Below, in pieces: positions 17,301 to 25,866 of a stretch of 64,000 nt of DNA. The notes beneath the pieces were generated by a model. It saw nothing but the letters and a program-made list of their open reading frames with translations, searched no databases and was not told the origin of the DNA. The stretch is taken from assembly GCA_019637555.1 (NCBI GenBank), contig JAHBVK010000001.1, positions 62,001-126,000 of the forward strand, in the 5' to 3' direction. The DNA comes from Anaerolineae bacterium. Its GTDB lineage: Bacteria; Chloroflexota; Anaerolineae; Aggregatilineales; UBA2796. How positions within the stretch are numbered: the first letter of the stretch is position 1; each line of letters begins with the position of its first letter. A program made the position numbers and the translations under genes.

Positions 17301-20300
17301 CTTCGATTGCCCAGAGCCGTTCATGTCGGATGACTGCACCGATGGGATGCGCGGATAGTGGAATATGTTTGCCAATGCGATCCCTAAAGCGTTCGGGTAA
17401 CGCCGCGCCAGCCACGATTTCCAGATACGAAGCGCGGTCATAATCCAAATTCTCAAATAGATTGAGGAAAACGCCATCTCCATCAGACTGCAACTTAGAA
17501 ACAGCATCCATAATCTCTTGATAAGTCATGGCTGCGTTTACATCCTGTGCCAATTGATAGAGAAAGTCGGATTCCTCTTTGGCTACGTTGGTTTCCTGTT
17601 GAGCATGGATGCGTTCAACTGCCGCAAGTGCCAGATCTGCGATACCGAGCGCTAGTCGTCGCTCTCGCTCCGTATACTGGTGTGGATGTGTGTACTTAAA
17701 CGATAGCAGTCCGATAAAACGATTGTCTCGCTTGAGATTGACGCACATCAACGCGCCGATTTCCAACCGCCGCCACGTCGTCAGTGAAATCGGATCGACG
17801 CGAGAGTCCGTCTCAATGTCTTCGATCTCCCAAGAACGCTCATCCCGAATTAATGGTCCAATTGGGAAATACTTCAGCGGTATTTGCCTACCAACGCCTT
17901 CCTTGATATTGTCTGGCATGGCTACGGCAGCAGTGATTTCTAGAAATGTTGCATTATCGTAGTCGAGATTTTCAAAGAGGTTAAGGAAAACGCCATCGCC
18001 TTCTGGCTGGAGCTTGGCAACCGCATCCATTACGCCTTGATACGTGGTGGCAGCATTAACATCTTGTGCGAGTTGATACAAAAAGTCAGATTCTTCTTTG
18101 GCGTTAACTGTCTCTTGCTCCGCCTGAATGCGCTCTACCGCCGCCTGTACCAACTCACCAATTCCAAGCATGACGCGACGTTCGCGCTCGGTGAAGTGCT
18201 TGACCTTCAAATAATGGGCAACCACCACACCCCACATTCGATCCCCTGTCGAAAGTGGCACCGCAATGAAAGCAACGGTTGCTAGCGTCTGAATGGAAGC
18301 TTTAGAAAACTCATCCAGTCGAGGATCGGTATTAACGTCTTCAATAACCCACAACTTTTCATGTCGCATCGCTTCAAGTGCGGGCAGTTTCGGCATTTTA
18401 TTGCGTACGGTGGGCTTGAAACTTTCTGGAACGGCAGCAGTGGCTATGTTTCTTAACGCCGTGGCCTTATCGTAATCAAGGTGTTCCCAAAAGTTAAGAA
18501 AAACTCCGTCGCAATCAGGCAGGAGACGGGCTACCGACTCGATCATATCTTGATAGGTCGTGGCGGCATTTACGCTCTCTGCCAGCTTATACATGAGCGT
18601 GTTTTCTTCGTTAGCTTGTACCGTTTCGTTTTGTGAGCGAATACGCTCAACAGCAGCAGCTAACAGATCACCAGCACCGATTAATTGGCGTCGCTCACGT
18701 ACGCTGAAAGCACGTGCTGCGGCAAAGCCAAGAGCAAGATTGGCGAACCAGCGTCCCTGCTGCCACAACGGCAGGACAAGATGACTCATAATGCCAAGCG
18801 ATCTGTAAGTTTCGCGCGTGGCGGCATCTACTCGTTCATCGGTTTGAGAATTCTCAATAGCCCACAAGCGTTCATTCGGTTCCATCGGGATGAGAGGGAA
18901 GGCAGTGCCGGGAACTCGATAGCCAGATGCTGGAAGGACGCTATCTGTCGCCTGAATCACCGCCAGAAATTCAAATTCGGTACTCTGGGCGAAGTCGGAA
19001 TTATTACCAATGGACAGATGAACAGACTTGGCATCAGGGTAAAGTTTATGAACTGCCTGAATCGCTTCCTGATAGGTGATCGCTGCATTGACCTCTTCAG
19101 CGAGCTTGTAAAGTGAGTCTGTATCCTCAATTGCTTCATCCGTTTCTTGCTGCAACCAGATTCGCTCGATAGCAGCCGTGATTAGATCGCCAATCCCAAC
19201 GCCTAAACGGCGATCTTTTTGAGAGAAGCGTCGCGGTTGGGAATATGAGAAGGTCAGCGAACCAAACCAACGTCCCTGACTGTACAGATGAATGACCACC
19301 TGCGACCGTACATTGAACCTATCCCAACTTGCCCTTGAGACGTCGTCAACGCGCTCATCAGTGTAGGTGTCTTCAATGAACCACTGACGTTCTCCACGCA
19401 TTTTATGTACGATTGGAAACAAATCGGCAGGGAATTGCTGCCCAACCAACCCCGAATCTGATCCTTGTGTATCAGCAGTTGCCGCAATGGTGAACGTCCG
19501 TGCCCCTTCAGCATCATAGTTCTCCCAATTCAGCAGATAAACGGTATCGGCTTGTTGATACAGAATGGCTACCGCCTGAACCACTTCACTAAAGGTATTG
19601 GCGGCGTTGACCGCCTGCGCCAATTGGTACAACAACGCAGCTTCTTGTTCTGCTTCCACTTGTGCTAAATAGGCTCTACGCGTAGCTACAACAGAGGCTA
19701 CCGTTGGCAGCAGACGAGCGTACATATAACGCTCTTGATCGCTGAACGTGCGACTTTCCGACCACCAGATCAGGATCACTCCCTGCCACGTCCCGGCAGC
19801 TTTTAGAGGTAGTGAAATCAGTGCGCGATTGTTGGACTGCATGGAGTGAACGTGATCCCATTCATCAAGTTGCGGATCGTTCCACAAATCTTCGATGAAA
19901 AGAGGCTGATCGGTGTTAAATCCCCTGAACATTCGGAACGGGGTTTGCTGAATAGGATATATCTGCTGCGATTCGGACATTAATGCCAACGGACCTAGTG
20001 ACGCCGCGTTATATGCTTCAACAGGCACTCCCGCTGCGTTGCTGTTAATGTTCATCAACACGATTTTGTGAGCGTTGAAGCGCTGCGCATACAACGCCAC
20101 TGCCTTGAGAATGTCTTCCTCATCTCGCGCTAAAGATAGAGCAGTATTGACCTCGTTCAGTAATTCGGCGCGGATTGCTCGCTCTCGATTTTGCTCGAAC
20201 AGGCGGATCGCATTGATAATTGGACCACCGTGCTGGATTATAGAGTTGAAGATGCGTCGTGCTTCATCACTAAATTGCTGAGGTTCTGACCAGCAAAATA

Positions 20301-20742
20301 CAAGTGCACTTACCCAACGCCCTTGCATATTCATGGGTAAGAATGCCATTGCACGCACATGGTAAAGCTGTGAATAGGATACTCTACTAGCTTGATCTAG
20401 ATGCGGCGTGGTCAGCACATCTTCAATAATGGTTGACTGCTCAGGTTGGTCGTACCAAGCATCCGGCAAACCCCACTCACGTCGAAATGGGATGTGCTGG
20501 TGCACTTCGGGTGTTGCAGGTCCGACAGTTTGCCAACGAGCAGCGACTTCTAGATCAACAGGCTTACCTTCACTATCGCTGTCAATCCATCCTAAAAAAC
20601 CAGCACCAGCGCCAAGCTGACGCGCGTAGCCACTGACCGCCTCTAGCCACTCTGTCGGCGTTGAAGTGGGTGTCACTTTATTGACGATCTGATGCAAAAG
20701 TCGATCTTCAATAGTGCTTTCTGAGCTAACCACGTCCGCCAT
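14338..20742 (-). CDS. Giant sensor histidine kinase with eleven tandem GAF domains (NarX/DegS class)
   Basis: The 2,134-residue soluble kinase has no membrane segment. Eleven GAF-like units run in tandem (units 3-11 begin at 19623, 19104, 18585, 18072, 17553, 17034, 16515, 15996 and 15477). They are joined by charged helices of the type AVERIxAQQETxxAKEESDFL. A HisKA_3 dimerisation domain follows, with phospho-His near residue 1943 (LARELHDSVSQALYG), then a HATPase_c domain (N box REALHNVIKHA, G box DNGMGFD, HLGLQSMRERV). Units 6-10 are 173 codons each and very alike. The ATG at 20742 is preferred over TTG at 20760 because GAGGG lies just upstream. Its likely target is the NarL-type regulator at 13162. 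Signals sensed are unknown. Confidence 0.9.
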   Translation of the reverse strand: MADVVSSESTIEDRLLHQIVNKVTPTSTPTEWLEAVSGYARQLGAGAGFLGWIDSDSEGKPVDLEVAARWQTVGPATPEVHQHIPFRREWGLPDAWYDQPEQSTIIEDVLTTPHLDQASRVSYSQLYHVRAMAFLPMNMQGRWVSALVFCWSEPQQFSDEARRIFNSIIQHGGPIINAIRLFEQNRERAIRAELLNEVNTALSLARDEEDILKAVALYAQRFNAHKIVLMNINSNAAGVPVEAYNAASLGPLALMSESQQIYPIQQTPFRMFRGFNTDQPLFIEDLWNDPQLDEWDHVHSMQSNNRALISLPLKAAGTWQGVILIWWSESRTFSDQERYMYARLLPTVASVVATRRAYLAQVEAEQEAALLYQLAQAVNAANTFSEVVQAVAILYQQADTVYLLNWENYDAEGARTFTIAATADTQGSDSGLVGQQFPADLFPIVHKMRGERQWFIEDTYTDERVDDVSRASWDRFNVRSQVVIHLYSQGRWFGSLTFSYSQPRRFSQKDRRLGVGIGDLITAAIERIWLQQETDEAIEDTDSLYKLAEEVNAAITYQEAIQAVHKLYPDAKSVHLSIGNNSDFAQSTEFEFLAVIQATDSVLPASGYRVPGTAFPLIPMEPNERLWAIENSQTDERVDAATRETYRSLGIMSHLVLPLWQQGRWFANLALGFAAARAFSVRERRQLIGAGDLLAAAVERIRSQNETVQANEENTLMYKLAESVNAATTYQDMIESVARLLPDCDGVFLNFWEHLDYDKATALRNIATAAVPESFKPTVRNKMPKLPALEAMRHEKLWVIEDVNTDPRLDEFSKASIQTLATVAFIAVPLSTGDRMWGVVVAHYLKVKHFTERERRVMLGIGELVQAAVERIQAEQETVNAKEESDFLYQLAQDVNAATTYQGVMDAVAKLQPEGDGVFLNLFENLDYDNATFLEITAAVAMPDNIKEGVGRQIPLKYFPIGPLIRDERSWEIEDIETDSRVDPISLTTWRRLEIGALMCVNLKRDNRFIGLLSFKYTHPHQYTERERRLALGIADLALAAVERIHAQQETNVAKEESDFLYQLAQDVNAAMTYQEIMDAVSKLQSDGDGVFLNLFENLDYDRASYLEIVAGAALPERFRDRIGKHIPLSAHPIGAVIRHERLWAIEDIDIDPRVDPISHATWVEMETRALICVNLKREDRFFGLLFFKYVQPHRSTDRERRLALGIADLVLAAVERIYAQQETTQAKEESDFLYQLAQDVNAATTYQEIMDGVSKLQSDGEGVFLNLFEHLDYDRASYLEYTAGAKVVDYFKSNIGVHSPLSAIPILAKVRHQHLWTVEDVRGDPTLDEVTRQRWESFNCRAALCVNLKREDRFFGLLFFRYGQPHHCTDSEKRLALGIADLVLAAVERIHAQQETNAAKEESDFLYQLSQNVNAAMTFQDIMDAVSKVQADGDGVFLNLFENLDFDNASYLEVVAGKSLTYSRNEPYGNRVPLSSYPISAIIRNERLWYVENVDHDDRVDPVTLATWKAMGIQAMLCVNLFRGERYLGLFFFEFQRPHRMTERERRLALGIADLTLAAVERILAQEETTIAKDESDFLYQLAQDVNAAMTYQEIMAAVSKLQSGGDGVFLNLFEHLDYDKASYIEITAGARVVPHFEKNIGLHYAVSALPILNTMRHEHLWTIDNVNTDPNVDVVSRATWEEFKTGAVMCVNLKREDRFFGLLFFKYGSPHHCTATERRLALGIADLVLAAVERIRLQIETTRARQQRELLFEASAAINASNSFIEVVNAVERLKLNDGDVHLILGRHGANIEPYYEVVAATEKQTKAQGDRLQPGAVAFFENCLESELYIFEDIDTDPQLTEGERTHFQSLGIRSVAGYPLKQGSRVLGSLSLVDTQPHHYSLQTRQFFEAVGRLVFAAVERIRLQQETTAALERAERLNEQIQRLAALEERNRLARELHDSVSQALYGIGLGAQTANAMWGRDNSVVKESLDYVLMLSEAALVEMRALIFELRPESIENEGLITALAKQGASLQARHGIDVRMELCAEPSLAVESKESVYRIAREALHNVIKHASATQITLRLSCTESSLQLDVVDNGMGFDPKQDFPGHLGLQSMRERVAQFGGHLDINSTVGKGTQLSVVLPFRSADN
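15478..19623 (-). repeat. Tandem coding repeat, 519-bp period (GAF units 3-10)
   Basis: Measured from the first codon of the conserved L(A/S)(Q/E)xVNAA segment, the spacings are 519, 519, 513, 519, 519, 519, 519 and 519 bp. Units 6-10 share long blocks of protein sequence such as GVFLNLFE(N/H)LD(Y/F)D, CVNLKREDRFFGLLFF and RRLALGIADLVLAAVERI. Codon usage between units has drifted, so the duplications are not fresh. Confidence 0.9.
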
Positions 20743-21453
20743 ATATCCCTCGTCTAACAAATATGTGAACGATCATCCCTAAACTGGTAGGGCTTTGCAT
20801 CCTACTTTGGATGGAACGAATGAAACTTGCTCTGCGTTCGACTTGAGACGTTGCATCAGTATACCGATTGGCATCAGCGATACGAAGATGTGCTAGATTT
20901 CGTTTCGGATTAGGTGTGCAAGAATAGCGAGTATGTAAGCTGCGCGAGTAGTGAAAACCAGAAAGGGTTTCTTGTCGTGGAAATGGCAAGTAATCACAGA
21001 TTGCAAGCGGGCTTATGACACCAGATCCAATTAGTCTTAGTCTGTCCACGCTTGCCAGTATCGACTAAGACCTTGTGGTAATGAAATGAATACAGCGATT
21101 GTGGCAGACCGCAATCCGTTATGTCACTGAAGTGACCTCAACGCAGTATCCTTGCCGCCGTAAAGCACACAACGGTAGTCGCTGACCGCTCACGCCCGCA
21201 GAACTCCCCTAATACCTGCTATTGCTGACAGCAAGTTTATTATTCCTTTATTCCTTAGCAGAAATCATCGACATCACAGAATAGCTCTAGTAGACTTGTC
21301 ATGGGATGCTCGCGAGTTGGCTCCGTTGGTGGGGTCACCCAAAGGTGCAGTTTTCGCATGGTTTTCCCCGTTATTATTCAAAACTCAGGTTAACTAAATT
21401 GCAATTTAGTTAAGCAACCAATCCATTTAAGACCTGCTTTCGGAGGCACAAGT
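20743..21453. other. Long intergenic region, 700 bp, mostly without recognised content
   Basis: It separates the divergent giant kinase and GH127 genes. I see no tRNA, small RNA family or credible small gene. A 14-bp inverted repeat (GTCACT-GA-AGTGAC, 21123-21136) and the 24-bp palindrome at 21390-21413 are the only clear structures. Both flanking promoters should lie here. Confidence 0.6.
21390..21413. promoter_or_regulatory. Perfect 24-bp palindrome, probable operator of the GH127 gene
   Basis: TTAACTAAATTG is followed at once by its exact reverse complement, with no mismatch and no spacer. It ends 40 bases before the start codon at 21454. A site of this size with a TTGCAA core is typical of a dimeric repressor such as a LacI- or GntR-type sugar regulator. 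A possible -10 (TATTAT, 21372-21377) lies directly upstream, so bound protein would sit at the transcription start. No regulator gene is adjacent on this side. Confidence 0.65.
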
Positions 21454-23400
21454 TTGAACGACAATACTCACCGACCCCAAGCGATCTCACTCGCAAATGT
21501 GAGAATTAGCGAAGGTTTTTGGGGTGAACGTCAGGCAGTCAATCGTGATCGGACAATTCCTGCCATCTACGATCAGTTAGTTCGTTCCGGGCGGATTGAT
21601 GGATGGGATGTAACTAAGCAGCGCGAACGTCCCAAGAAACGATCTGTCGTCGATATGTTTTGGGACTCTGACTCGGGTAAGTGGCTGGAAGCGGTGGGGT
21701 ATAGTCTGCTTACACACCCCAATTCAGTACTAGAAAAACAGGCAGATGAACTGATCGCGCAGATCCAAAAAGCGCAGCAAGCAGATGGCTATCTCAATAG
21801 CTATTTTACAATGGTCGAGCCAGAAAATCGCTGGCGCAATCTGCGCGACTGGCATGAAATGTACAATGCCGGACACCTGATGGAAGCGGCAGTTGCCTAC
21901 TATCAGGGCACGGGCAAACGCACTTTACTCGATGTATTAAGCAGATATGCTGATCACATTGATCAACGGTTTGGTCCTCGCGAAGGGCAGAAACGCGGGT
22001 ATTGTGGACATCCTGAAGTAGAGCTGGCATTGGTAAAACTTTACCAAACTACGGGTGAGAGGCGTTACTTGACCCTTGCCAATTACTTTATTAACGAGCG
22101 CGGTAAGCAACCCAATTACTTTGATATTGAAGCTCGTGAGAGGGGTGACGATCCGGCTGATTTCTGGGCACAGAATTATCGTTATTGTCAGGCGCACGAA
22201 CCGATCCGCGATCAACAGACGGCTACTGGTCACGCGGTCCGAGCCTGCTATTTGTATGCTGGTGTGGCTGATATTGCGCTGGAAACAGATGATCAAGAGT
22301 TGCTCGAAGTATCGCGGCGGCTATGGGATAACTTAACGCAAACCCAAATGTATTTAACGGGTGGGTTAGGACCAGCCCACTCCAATGAGGGCTTTACTTT
22401 CGCTTACGACTTACCTAACGAGACTGCCTACGCCGAAACATGTGCTTCCATCGCGTTAGTGTTCTGGGCGCATCGCATGTTTCACCTTGATCCAGATGGG
22501 CGTTATATTGACGTCTTGGAACGAGCACTTTATAACGGTGTGCTCAGCGGTGTGTCTTACGAAGGGGCACACTTCTTCTATGCCAATCCTCTGACGTCAT
22601 ATCCAAACGTCAACCCTTACGAACACTGGAGTGGTATTACGTCGGAACGACACTATCACCGTGAGGAGTGGTTCAACTGCCCGTGCTGTCCGCCCAATCT
22701 CGCCAGATTGGTAGCCAGTATTAACGGTTATTTTTACTCGATAACGGCGGATACGGTTTATATCCACCTCTACAATTCAAATCATGCACATTTCGAGGTA
22801 CAGGAAACTGCAATTCACCTCGATCAACGAACTAACTATCCTTGGGACGGAGAGATCCAATTCAGTTTACAGCTTGAGCAGCCAACTCAATTCACGCTGG
22901 CACTACGCATTCCGGGCTGGTGTCGTGACTATGAGTTACAGGTCAATGGCACAAAGATTTCTGATGCCCCGATCGCAGGATACGTACGTCTAAACCGACA
23001 GTGGCAGAACGAAGACAAAGTTTCATTATCACTAAAGATGCCTGTGGAACGTATGATTTCGCACCCTCAAGTACGTATGGACGTAGGACAAGTGGCTTTG
23101 CAGCGTGGTCCAATCGTCTATTGTCTGGAAGAATCCGATAACGGTAGCAATCTGGCTAGCGTGTATTTGCCTCAGGATGCTCCATTGACGGCATCGCTGG
23201 ATAAAGAATTATTTGGTGGTGTTAGTGTAATCACCGGAGATGCTCTCCGGATAGTGCCACTGCAATGGAAAGGCGAACTTTATCAACCACAGTCTGTTAC
23301 GCAGTACACGCAATCTCCACTGAAATTCAAAGCCATTCCGTACTACTTATGGGCAAACAGGATGCCCGGTGAGATGCGCGTATGGATACAACAACGCTAG
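21454..23400 (+). CDS. Beta-L-arabinofuranosidase, GH127 (DUF1680)
   Basis: The 648-residue protein matches the GH127 family, which releases L-arabinofuranose from plant extensin and pectin side chains. Characteristic parts are GFWGERQAVNRDRTIPAIY, GGLGPAHSNEGF, and the metal/catalytic cluster: E328 and C330 in YAETC, plus C411-C412 in CPCCPPN. These correspond to Glu338, Cys340, Cys417 and Cys418 of HypBA1. There is no signal peptide, so it acts inside the cell on imported oligosaccharides. A TTG start is used; GGAGG lies 7 bases before it (21442-21446). The 24-bp palindrome upstream suggests tight regulation. Confidence 0.9.
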   Translation: MNDNTHRPQAISLANVRISEGFWGERQAVNRDRTIPAIYDQLVRSGRIDGWDVTKQRERPKKRSVVDMFWDSDSGKWLEAVGYSLLTHPNSVLEKQADELIAQIQKAQQADGYLNSYFTMVEPENRWRNLRDWHEMYNAGHLMEAAVAYYQGTGKRTLLDVLSRYADHIDQRFGPREGQKRGYCGHPEVELALVKLYQTTGERRYLTLANYFINERGKQPNYFDIEARERGDDPADFWAQNYRYCQAHEPIRDQQTATGHAVRACYLYAGVADIALETDDQELLEVSRRLWDNLTQTQMYLTGGLGPAHSNEGFTFAYDLPNETAYAETCASIALVFWAHRMFHLDPDGRYIDVLERALYNGVLSGVSYEGAHFFYANPLTSYPNVNPYEHWSGITSERHYHREEWFNCPCCPPNLARLVASINGYFYSITADTVYIHLYNSNHAHFEVQETAIHLDQRTNYPWDGEIQFSLQLEQPTQFTLALRIPGWCRDYELQVNGTKISDAPIAGYVRLNRQWQNEDKVSLSLKMPVERMISHPQVRMDVGQVALQRGPIVYCLEESDNGSNLASVYLPQDAPLTASLDKELFGGVSVITGDALRIVPLQWKGELYQPQSVTQYTQSPLKFKAIPYYLWANRMPGEMRVWIQQR

Positions 23401-23718
23401 AGGAATATAGATAGAAGACATATGTAGCGATCATTCACAGATCGTTTTTTACGCTCGATCTATGCAGAATCTGACATGCGACAAGAATCGAAAGACAACG
23501 CGAGTAAAGCCTCTCTAGGACCGTCGGCTTGCCTTCTTACTGCCGCATTTTGGAGCAAGTAGTCGTTACCAGTTGGCAGCCTCTATCGACGCGATAATGT
23601 CTATTTTAGTTTGGTTCTTTGTGGTGCAGCGCATTCTATCAGAGGCGTGGTACTGAAGGGTTTGAAATGTTGGTTCAAGCAGGGCGAGTACGACTCGCCC
23701 TGTTCCGTTGCGAACCAA
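23401..23718. other. Convergent intergenic region with one hairpin
   Basis: The 318 bases between two convergent genes hold the terminator-like hairpin at 23680-23702. I see nothing else that I can name. Confidence 0.6.
23680..23702. terminator. GC-rich hairpin between convergent genes
   Basis: CAGGGCGAGT, a 3-base loop, then ACTCGCCCTG: a perfect 10-bp stem. It lies 17 bases beyond the amidohydrolase stop and could stop transcripts from either side. There is no T tract on either strand, so Rho help or 3'-end protection is possible. Confidence 0.5.
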
Positions 23719-25059
23719 TTACCAGATGTCATTGAATCGTGTCGATGCATAAGGAGTGTTGCTCTGTGCGAAAGTTTTTGCCTGTGCCAACAATGCGTCC
23801 GACTCAAAGAACTGCCCCCCTCTGATGACGGTAGTAAGCTGGTTAATTACGCGCATATCAACCAGCGGATTGCTGTCCAGAATAAGCATGTCAGCATATT
23901 TACCAGCATCCAGCGATCCGATCTGCCTATCTAGTTCGATCGCTTTCGCACCTTGAAGCGTAGCAGCCTGCAACAAGGCTGATTCTGACATGCCACATTC
24001 TAGCAATGCCCACAGCTCATCGTGATAGCAAAAGCCGGGAGTTAAATGCGGCAACGGAGTATCGGTACCGACACAAATGCGTTCACATCGCTCGATCAAC
24101 TTGGCAGCAAAAATCTGTGCGCCAGCAACTTGTGCTGAACGTAAGCGCCTTAACTCAGGTGGCATTGGCTTGTTGATGAAGGTGTTCCAGAACGAGCGCA
24201 AGTGAGTTGGTATATAGTCAAGCTGCGGGTGGTCGAGAAGGCGCGTATCCCATAACGTTGCTAATCTCTGCCAAATCAAGCGCGTAATTGCCATCCATGT
24301 GCCACGCTCTACGATGAGGTCAATCATCTTGTCCATGCGCTGACGATCCAGCGCCGACCACAAATACATCCAGTTCCAGTCGGGTGCAGCATCATTTTCT
24401 TCCGACCACATCGCCTCACTAATGCCGCTTAAATGCTCGATCTCGTCTAGTCCGGCTTCGATAGCGCGACGAGCGTTGGTGCGCTTGCCGAGATGTGCCA
24501 CCGTGAATTTACCGTGATGGTGAGCCTGATCGATGATCGCTTCGAAACATTGCCAAGTCAAAAACGCATATGGCTTGATCTGATCTACGCCGTGCTCAAC
24601 CAGCATATCGACGGCAGCACGTGCTTCTGCGGGAGTATTAACGTAATGTGTCATCGCCGTCCATTGATTGCCGGGACAGTCGATAACTGGTCCGGTGATG
24701 ACTAAGCGTGGGGCAACAGCGTTAGAATCATTCCACTCATTGCGACGGCGAAGTGAAGTTTCAAGTTCACAGCCAACATCACGAACAGAGGTGACACCTT
24801 TCGCCAGATACAAAGGGGCGTGCCAATCTTCACTGTGTACGTGTACATCGACCATGCCGGGAATAACGTACTTGTCAGTGATATCAACTCGTTTGATGTC
24901 GACGGGTAAGTCATCAGGCGCAGCAACAGCACGAATTCGATCTCCTTCGACCCATAATGCTTTGCCATCATTCAAGCTACCAGTATGTGAATCAAAGAGA
25001 GTCCCGCCAACGAGCGCATAGCTGTTAGCGGGAGTTTCAACCGCAGAATTAATCATCAT
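23719..25059 (-). CDS. Metal-dependent amidohydrolase (imidazolonepropionase/prolidase-like)
   Basis: The 446-residue amidohydrolase-superfamily protein has the HxH metal motif (GMVDVHVHSED), a candidate bridging Lys (DQIKPYAFL), and His ligands in FTVAHLGKRT and EIEHLSG. The final Asp is in CVGTDTPLPHL. The C-terminal strand ends in GKYADMLILDSNPL, normal for the family. There is no signal peptide. It is probably a cyclic amide, lactam or dipeptide-type hydrolase; the substrate is not evident. The next gene upstream in the same direction is the GntR regulator (8-base gap), so the two form an operon. Confidence 0.85.
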   Translation of the reverse strand: MMINSAVETPANSYALVGGTLFDSHTGSLNDGKALWVEGDRIRAVAAPDDLPVDIKRVDITDKYVIPGMVDVHVHSEDWHAPLYLAKGVTSVRDVGCELETSLRRRNEWNDSNAVAPRLVITGPVIDCPGNQWTAMTHYVNTPAEARAAVDMLVEHGVDQIKPYAFLTWQCFEAIIDQAHHHGKFTVAHLGKRTNARRAIEAGLDEIEHLSGISEAMWSEENDAAPDWNWMYLWSALDRQRMDKMIDLIVERGTWMAITRLIWQRLATLWDTRLLDHPQLDYIPTHLRSFWNTFINKPMPPELRRLRSAQVAGAQIFAAKLIERCERICVGTDTPLPHLTPGFCYHDELWALLECGMSESALLQAATLQGAKAIELDRQIGSLDAGKYADMLILDSNPLVDMRVINQLTTVIRGGQFFESDALLAQAKTFAQSNTPYASTRFNDIW

Positions 25060-25067
25060 TTATCCTT

Positions 25068-25715
25068 CTATGTAGAGTTTTGAGCGACGTATTCAGCTAG
25101 TGACGCAGCGCCGTGTTCGATATGCGCTTGCATCGCCTGCCCCGCAGCCTTTGGGTCTTGATCCTCGATTGCCTGAATGATCTGGATGTGTTCTCGAGCA
25201 GATACGACGGCTCGCCCGGGCAAAACGTGCAGTGTATCCCATGGAAACTTTGTCCACAGACTCTTGATAATCTTGAGCAGTTGAGGCATTCCTGCTGACA
25301 AATAGATGAGCATGTGGAATTCGTAATTCAGTTTGCGCAGTTCTTTGAACTCACCTGCGGAGATATGGGTTTCGGTGCGCGCCTGCATCTCGCGTAGTCG
25401 CGAGATATGCGCGCTATTAAGATAAGGAACTGCTAAGCGAGTTGCCATCGCTTCCAGCACGCCGCGGATCATGTAGATTTCGCGGACATCCTCCAAACGC
25501 ACCTCCGCGATTTGAACACCGCGGTAAGGGCTATGCTGTAGGATGCCTTCCGCCTCCAGTTCGCGCAAAGCCTCGCGAACCGGAGTCGAGCTGGTGTTGA
25601 AACGTTCAGCTAACTCCTCTTGTAGTAGACGATCGCCGGGTTCCAATTCACCCCGCAGGATCGCTTCCCGAATAATCTCGACAAGTGAATCTTTCTTCGT
25701 TTTCAGGGGAGGCAT
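25068..25715 (-). CDS. GntR-family regulator, FadR/FCD subfamily
   Basis: The 215-residue protein has an N-terminal winged helix (LVEIIREAILRGELEPGDRL, TSSTPVREALRELEAEGI) and a C-terminal all-helical FCD ligand domain (EIYMIRGVLEAMATRLA, NYEFHMLIYLSAG, EHIQIIQAIEDQD). Such regulators usually respond to sugar acids or related carboxylates. It is divergent from the Gfo/Idh-TIM barrel-ABC operon. A TTTGTG-N6-CACAAA palindrome in the shared gap is its likely operator. The start at ATG 25715 has GGAGAGGAACC upstream. Confidence 0.9.
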   Translation of the reverse strand: MPPLKTKKDSLVEIIREAILRGELEPGDRLLQEELAERFNTSSTPVREALRELEAEGILQHSPYRGVQIAEVRLEDVREIYMIRGVLEAMATRLAVPYLNSAHISRLREMQARTETHISAGEFKELRKLNYEFHMLIYLSAGMPQLLKIIKSLWTKFPWDTLHVLPGRAVVSAREHIQIIQAIEDQDPKAAGQAMQAHIEHGAASLAEYVAQNST

Positions 25716-25735
25716 ATGGTTCCTCTCCGGTCAAG

Positions 25736-25753
25736 TTTGTGAAAAAACACAAA
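25736..25753. promoter_or_regulatory. Inverted repeat TTTGTG-N6-CACAAA, probable GntR operator
   Basis: This perfect 6-bp repeat lies 20 bases upstream of the GntR gene and 25 bases before the -35 box of the divergent operon. It is therefore placed to control both. FCD-type GntR proteins bind short palindromes with a GT...AC core, which fits. Confidence 0.5.
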
Positions 25754-25778
25754 ACGAAAACCAATAGTCGTCAGTTTC

Positions 25779-25808
25779 TTGACAGACTTCCAATAGATTA
25801 TATATACT
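25779..25808 (+). promoter_or_regulatory. Sigma-70 promoter of the Gfo/Idh-TIM-ABC operon
   Basis: TTGACA (25779-25784), 18 bases, TATACT (25803-25808). The predicted transcription start near 25815 lies after an in-frame ATG at 25810. Translation must therefore begin at the later ATG (25867). Confidence 0.75.
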
Positions 25809-25866
25809 TTTGCCATTCAATGCACAAATTGCTCTTTCTGTACATAATAAGCTACTACGGAACACA

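Noticed and set aside
15478..19623. The regular 519-bp repeats as a CRISPR-like or mobile repeat array
   Set aside because: They are in one open reading frame and encode GAF domains with wobble-position drift.
25810..25866. Upstream ATG as the start of the first Gfo/Idh gene
   Set aside because: It lies at or before the predicted transcription start and would add 19 residues without Rossmann character.
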